Shown: positions 6,480 to 8,032 of the stretch, one piece after another | How positions within the stretch are numbered: the stretch's first letter is position 1 | Layout: each line of letters begins with the position of its first letter | Assembly (NCBI GenBank): GCA_018714645.1 | Contig: DVND01000008.1 | Span: forward strand, 1 to 8,032 | DNA from: Candidatus Avimonoglobus intestinipullorum | GTDB taxonomy: Bacteria > Bacillota > Clostridia > UBA1381 | Length of the DNA: 8,032 nt | Direction of reading: 5' to 3' | Notes under the pieces: generated by a model | What the model was told of the DNA's origin: nothing | Databases searched by the model: none | The model's input: only the letters and a program-made list of their open reading frames with translations | Made by a program: the position numbers and the translations under genes

Positions 6480-6746
6480 ATGGAAGACAATATTATCATT
6501 TTAGAGGATGACAAAGGCAACCAGATTGAATTTGCCGCAATCGACGTCTACGAATATAATGGCAACACCTATTTTGCGCTTCTGGAGGTCATGGAAGCGG
6601 GGGAGGAAACCGACGAAGTCCTGATTATGCGTGTGGAAAATGCGGATTCCGAGGAGGACGCAGAACTGGTCGCGGTGGAAGACGAAGCGGAATTGGAGGC
6701 AGCTTTTGCCGAGTTCCTGCGCCGCGATGAAGAGATGTCCGAATAA
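6480..6746 (+). CDS. DUF1292 family protein (YrzB-like)
   Basis: Small, strongly acidic protein of 88 residues, rich in Glu and Asp, with the DUF1292 pattern: an N-terminal ILEDDKGNQIEFAAID strand region, then VYEYNGNTYFALLEV, then an acidic middle and an EDEAELEAAFAEFL helix at the end. No catalytic residues, signal peptide or membrane segment are visible; it is expected to be cytoplasmic. The biochemical function of the family is unknown. The start is set at 6480 because GAGGTG lies 6 bases upstream; an ATG at 6462 would add MNEVKQ but overlaps that site. Context: directly after ruvX, as is conserved across Bacillota, but with its own strong promoter. No clear terminator follows (6747-6785 is AT-rich with only weak dyads), so some read-through into the 6S RNA region is possible. 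Confidence 0.9.
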   Translation: MEDNIIILEDDKGNQIEFAAIDVYEYNGNTYFALLEVMEAGEETDEVLIMRVENADSEEDAELVAVEDEAELEAAFAEFLRRDEEMSE

Positions 6747-6785
6747 GCCTGTAAAAAATTTATAGTAAAATTCACTAAAAAACTA

Positions 6786-6814
6786 TTGAATTATACATTT
6801 TTTTATGGTATGAT
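6786..6814 (+). promoter_or_regulatory. Promoter of the 6S RNA candidate
   Basis: TTGAAT (6786-6791), a 17-base spacer and TATGAT (6809-6814), with TGG just before the -10 (extended -10). The predicted start is the A at about 6821. There is no ribosome binding site or reading frame of note after it, which fits a non-coding RNA. Confidence 0.8.
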
Positions 6815-6820
6815 AGTTCC

Positions 6821-7021
6821 AGAAAGATACCCTGTGGTTCACGTGTACGGCCATTTTTTTACCAACACATCTTATACGGGATGCGTTCTCTCCATGCGGC
6901 GTATACGCCTCCTTTCCCTTTGGGGACTGCCAGTGGACATATAATGTATGGAGGATGCGACCCACCTGCAAATGCAGGTAAGAAACTCGGCCCAGCCACG
7001 GTTCTCGTGGGGTTATTTTTT
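6821..7021 (+). ncRNA. ssrS: 6S RNA candidate
   Basis: About 200-nt transcript that I could fold by hand into the 6S RNA plan. The closing stem pairs 6829-6837 with 7005-7013 (several G-U pairs), 6842-6845 with 6997-7000, and GGCC 6849-6852 with 6989-6992, separated by internal loops. A large central bubble follows: 5' strand 6853-6877, 3' strand 6964-6988, the latter with the small hairpin ACCTGC-AAAT-GCAGGT (6964-6979) seen in many 6S RNAs. The apical arm pairs GGG 6878-6880 with 6961-6963, UGCG 6882-6885 with 6956-6959, and 6889-6897 with 6946-6954 (nine pairs). 6S RNA imitates an open promoter, sequesters sigma-70/sigma-A RNA polymerase, and is released by pRNA synthesis. Ends are inferred from the promoter and the T-run at 7016-7021. 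An alternative hairpin, CCACG/CGTGG at 6996-7010, could act as its own terminator. The call rests on structure, length and promoter, not on a covariance search. Confidence 0.75.
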
Positions 7022-7030
7022 AACAAAAAC

Positions 7031-7058
7031 GCCGGAGCTTTTGCTCCGGCTGTTTTTT
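7031..7058. terminator. Bidirectional terminator between the 6S RNA candidate and galM
   Basis: A perfect 8-bp stem GCCGGAGC (7031-7038) / GCTCCGGC (7043-7050) with a TTTT loop. On the plus strand it is followed by TG and a T-run (7053-7058). On the minus strand it is followed by GTTTTTGTT. It therefore can stop read-through from the 6S side and ends the galM transcript, whose stop codon overlaps the plus-side T-run. Confidence 0.92.
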
Positions 7059-8032
7059 ATTTTATGGAAAACCTGTATTCTGTCGTGTAGTCATAGGCCG
7101 CGCCTGCCTTCAACACCGGCGACGGAAAATGGGAAAACTCCATCGCGTTCGGGAAAAACTGCGTTTCCAGGCATACCGCCCAGTGCTTCCCATACGCCGT
7201 CCCATCCTTGCAAATGCGCCCTTCCGCAATCATATTGCCCGTGTACAGCTGCATGCCGGGCTTGTCCGTGTAAACCTCCATGCAAATCCCGTTGTCCGGG
7301 CAGTACAGCATCGCCGCCTTCCGGAACCCCCGCCCGGCAAGGGCGAAATTATGATCGTATCCGCCAAATAACGCAATCTGCTCAAAATCGGCGGAAATAT
7401 CCTGCCCCACCGGCTTCGGCGCCCTGAAATCAAACGGCGTCCCCGTCACGGACAAAATCTCTCCGTTCGGAATGCATTTTTCCGTGTTCGGCGTGTAAAA
7501 CCCGCTGTTGATTTGCAGGATTTGGTCGTATACCGGGCCTTTCTGATGCCCTTTCAGATTAAAATAGCTATGGTTCGTCAGGTTCACAATGGTATCCTTG
7601 TCCGTTTCCGCTTCATAATGGATATGCAGTCCATTGTTTTTTGTGAGCGTATACGTCATTTTTACCTGAACCGTTCCCGGGAACCCTTCCTCCATGTCCG
7701 GCGATGTCAGCCTTAATACCAACGCGGGCTCCTGCTCCGTTCCTGCGGGTTCCGCCTGCCAAACCTTTTGATTAAACCCCACATTCCCGCCATGCAGATT
7801 GTTTTCCCCATCGTTTTTGTTCAACACATATTCTTTCCCGTTCAGTTCAAACCGCGCATTTAAAATCCTGTTGGAATTCCTTCCGATTGCCGCTCCGAAG
7901 CAATCCCCGTTCTCCCAGTAATCCTCCAAACTGTCCAGCCCAAGAACGACATCTGTATTGACACCATCCTGATCGCGCACTGTCAGATTTGTGATAATCC
8001 CGCCGTAATTCAGTATTTTGGCCTTTAGGCCC
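7057..8032 (-). CDS. galM: Aldose 1-epimerase (galactose mutarotase), 5' end outside window
   Basis: Interconverts alpha and beta anomers of galactose and other aldoses, feeding the Leloir pathway; cytoplasmic here, with no signal peptide in the visible part. The frame stays open to the right edge: before the GTG at 7980 it reads AKILNYGGIITNLT, typical of GalM near residues 15-35, so that GTG is internal and roughly 20 N-terminal residues are missing. 324 residues are visible; the family is about 340-350. Seen in order: LGLDSLEDY, GRNSNRI (more often GRYANRI), NLHGG, LTNHSYFNL with the catalytic acid His (codon at 7570-7572), VTGTPFDFR, GGYDHNFAL, MEVYTDKPGMQLYTGN, and LETQFFPNA with the catalytic base Glu (codon at 7165-7167). 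It converges on the 6S RNA candidate and ends in the shared terminator. Other operon members, if any, lie beyond the edge. Confidence 0.95.
   Translation of the reverse strand, partial: GLKAKILNYGGIITNLTVRDQDGVNTDVVLGLDSLEDYWENGDCFGAAIGRNSNRILNARFELNGKEYVLNKNDGENNLHGGNVGFNQKVWQAEPAGTEQEPALVLRLTSPDMEEGFPGTVQVKMTYTLTKNNGLHIHYEAETDKDTIVNLTNHSYFNLKGHQKGPVYDQILQINSGFYTPNTEKCIPNGEILSVTGTPFDFRAPKPVGQDISADFEQIALFGGYDHNFALAGRGFRKAAMLYCPDNGICMEVYTDKPGMQLYTGNMIAEGRICKDGTAYGKHWAVCLETQFFPNAMEFSHFPSPVLKAGAAYDYTTEYRFSIK

Noticed and set aside
6898..6909. Perfect palindrome GGCGTATACGCC as a possible protein-binding site
   Set aside because: It lies inside the apical part of the 6S RNA candidate, where it more simply forms an RNA hairpin (GGCG/CGCC).
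6783..6971. Small minus-strand frame (62 codons) and plus-strand frames from 6881 and 6948 in the 6747-7056 gap
   Set aside because: They overlap the structured RNA, lack ribosome binding sites, and the plus-strand ones run through the terminator into galM. The 6S RNA candidate explains this stretch better.
1..8032. CRISPR arrays, tRNA or rRNA genes, insertion sequences, phage or defence genes
   Set aside because: I looked for spaced repeats, terminal inverted repeats with transposase motifs and tRNA-like folds and found none; the genes are ordinary core metabolism and information processing.

Overview
The window reads as chromosomal DNA from a low-to-mid GC member of the Bacillota, most likely class Clostridia. 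The basis is strong AAGGAGG-type ribosome binding sites, sigma-A type promoters, the ruvX-DUF1292 gene pair, a pta-ackA acetate operon, a stand-alone MsmK/UgpC-type ATPase and a clostridial-style EF-G paralogue. Genus cannot be told from the sequence alone.

Layout from left to right. An AT-rich edge (1-110) holds no gene. On the minus strand follow a sugar-ABC-transporter ATPase (157-1269, own promoter and terminator), an EF-G-like translational GTPase (1411-3480, own promoter), and the acetate operon with pta (4827-5831) upstream of ackA (3606-4805), closed by a strong hairpin terminator at 3547-3590. Position ~5900 is a divergent promoter region: pta is read leftwards and ruvX rightwards, with an exact tandem 11-bp repeat between the two -35 boxes. 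On the plus strand follow ruvX (5970-6383) and a DUF1292 gene (6480-6746) with its own strong promoter, in which a long palindrome covers the -10 box. The 310-bp stretch between 6746 and 7057 is not empty: it has a well-formed promoter and a ~200-nt transcript that folds into the rod with central bubble typical of 6S RNA (ssrS). It ends at a bidirectional terminator shared with a convergent galactose mutarotase gene (galM, 7057 to the right edge), whose 5' end lies outside the window.

Functionally the genes are core physiology: carbohydrate uptake energy supply (MsmK-like), galactose entry into metabolism (GalM), fermentative ATP formation from acetyl-CoA (Pta-AckA), translation (EF-G-like), rRNA maturation or recombination (RuvX), and growth-phase control of RNA polymerase (6S RNA). 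Most lie in separate transcription units, so any link beyond general carbon and energy metabolism is inference. I see no phage, transposon, CRISPR, tRNA or defence system, and no clear new multi-gene system. The points most worth a second look are the 6S RNA candidate, the tandem repeat between the pta and ruvX promoters, the palindrome over the DUF1292 promoter, and the EF-G paralogue with Tyr in place of the catalytic His.
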